A DNA stretch of 12,042 nt, taken from assembly GCA_013698055.1 (NCBI GenBank), contig JACCVS010000429.1, positions 1-12,042 of the forward strand. Direction: 5' to 3'. Below the pieces are notes generated by a model, which saw only the letters and a list, made by a program, of their open reading frames with translations, did no database searches and was not told the origin of the DNA. The translations under genes and the position numbers were made by a program. This document shows, in pieces, positions 11,916 through 12,042 of the stretch (the first letter of the stretch is position 1; every line of letters starts with the position of its first letter). Source of the DNA: Acidobacteriota bacterium (GTDB taxonomy: Bacteria > Acidobacteriota > Blastocatellia > Pyrinomonadales > Pyrinomonadaceae).

Positions 11916-12042
11916 CGAGATCGTCTCCATTGATGGCAAGCACGTACGCGGGGCACGAACGAAAGACGGCAAAGAAGGCTTGCGGATGGTCAGTGCCTGG
12001 GCTTCGGAGCAGCGACTTGTGCTCGGGCAGTTAAAGACCCGT
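11905..12042 (+). mobile_element. ISAs1-type transposase, internal fragment (runs off the right edge)
   Basis: Read in the frame beginning at 11911, the sequence gives ADEIVSIDGKHVRGARTK and then LRMVSAWASEQRLVLGQLK. These match the region of ISAs1-family transposases around the first catalytic Asp (IDGK) and the following VSAWAS...LVLGQ block. The N-terminal third of the transposase and the left inverted repeat of the element are absent: the sequence changes directly from exonuclease to this internal part. The element is therefore truncated at its left side, by deletion, recombination or assembly error. The left boundary is approximate. Confidence 0.75.

Noticed and set aside
1..12042. tRNA or rRNA genes, CRISPR arrays, defence systems
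   Set aside because: No cloverleaf with a T-loop consensus, no rRNA-like stretch and no regularly spaced repeat array was seen on either strand.

Overview
The window reads as part of a bacterial electron-transfer locus, most likely from a Gram-negative bacterium that handles electrons outside or across its envelope. An outer-membrane barrel gene, lipoprotein signals and periplasmic multiheme cytochromes all point that way. The mix of a DmsE/MtrA-type decaheme protein with an MtrB/PioB-type barrel, an Asn/Ser/Thr-rich lipoprotein linker, and cyclic-nucleotide and FHA modules fused to redox proteins looks to me most like Acidobacteriota (Blastocatellia-like). That placement is an impression, not a proof. 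Five proteins carry 39 CxxCH heme motifs in total (10, 9, 9, 4 and 7).

Layout. Positions 1-1654 (minus strand) hold a decaheme cytochrome followed, 10 bp later, by the N-terminal part of an MtrB/PioB-like barrel that runs off the left edge. This is a porin-cytochrome conduit pair. A divergent, AT-richer 0.5-kb gap (1664-2155) contains a tandem direct repeat, a perfect TATAAT box and a series of inverted repeats that could fold as an RNA leader. Positions 2156-4320 (plus) hold two adjacent nonaheme cytochromes, each apparently built from three triheme modules. A separate strong promoter (TTGACA, 17 bp, TATATT) precedes a tetraheme lipoprotein (4547-5338). A long hairpin at 5372-5409 closes this block and the convergent one to its right.

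Positions 5410-11089 (minus) look like one operon, in transcription order: an 832-residue membrane protein with two cNMP-binding-type domains, four 4Fe-4S clusters and a predicted diheme b membrane domain; an FHA-transmembrane-heptaheme fusion; and a membrane-anchored ferredoxin-flavoprotein whose FAD motifs are in permuted order. A plausible electron path is NAD(P)H to the flavoprotein, to the Fe-S/b-heme protein, to the FHA-heptaheme protein, then via the periplasmic nonaheme and tetraheme proteins to the decaheme/barrel pair. The sensory domains on the cytoplasmic side suggest control by a cyclic nucleotide and by Thr phosphorylation. The path and the control are inference; the domains are visible.

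The right end (11314-12042) is ordinary accessory DNA: a small XRE-type regulator with a palindrome upstream, then the first part of a DnaQ-like exonuclease gene joined abruptly to an internal piece of an ISAs1-type transposase.
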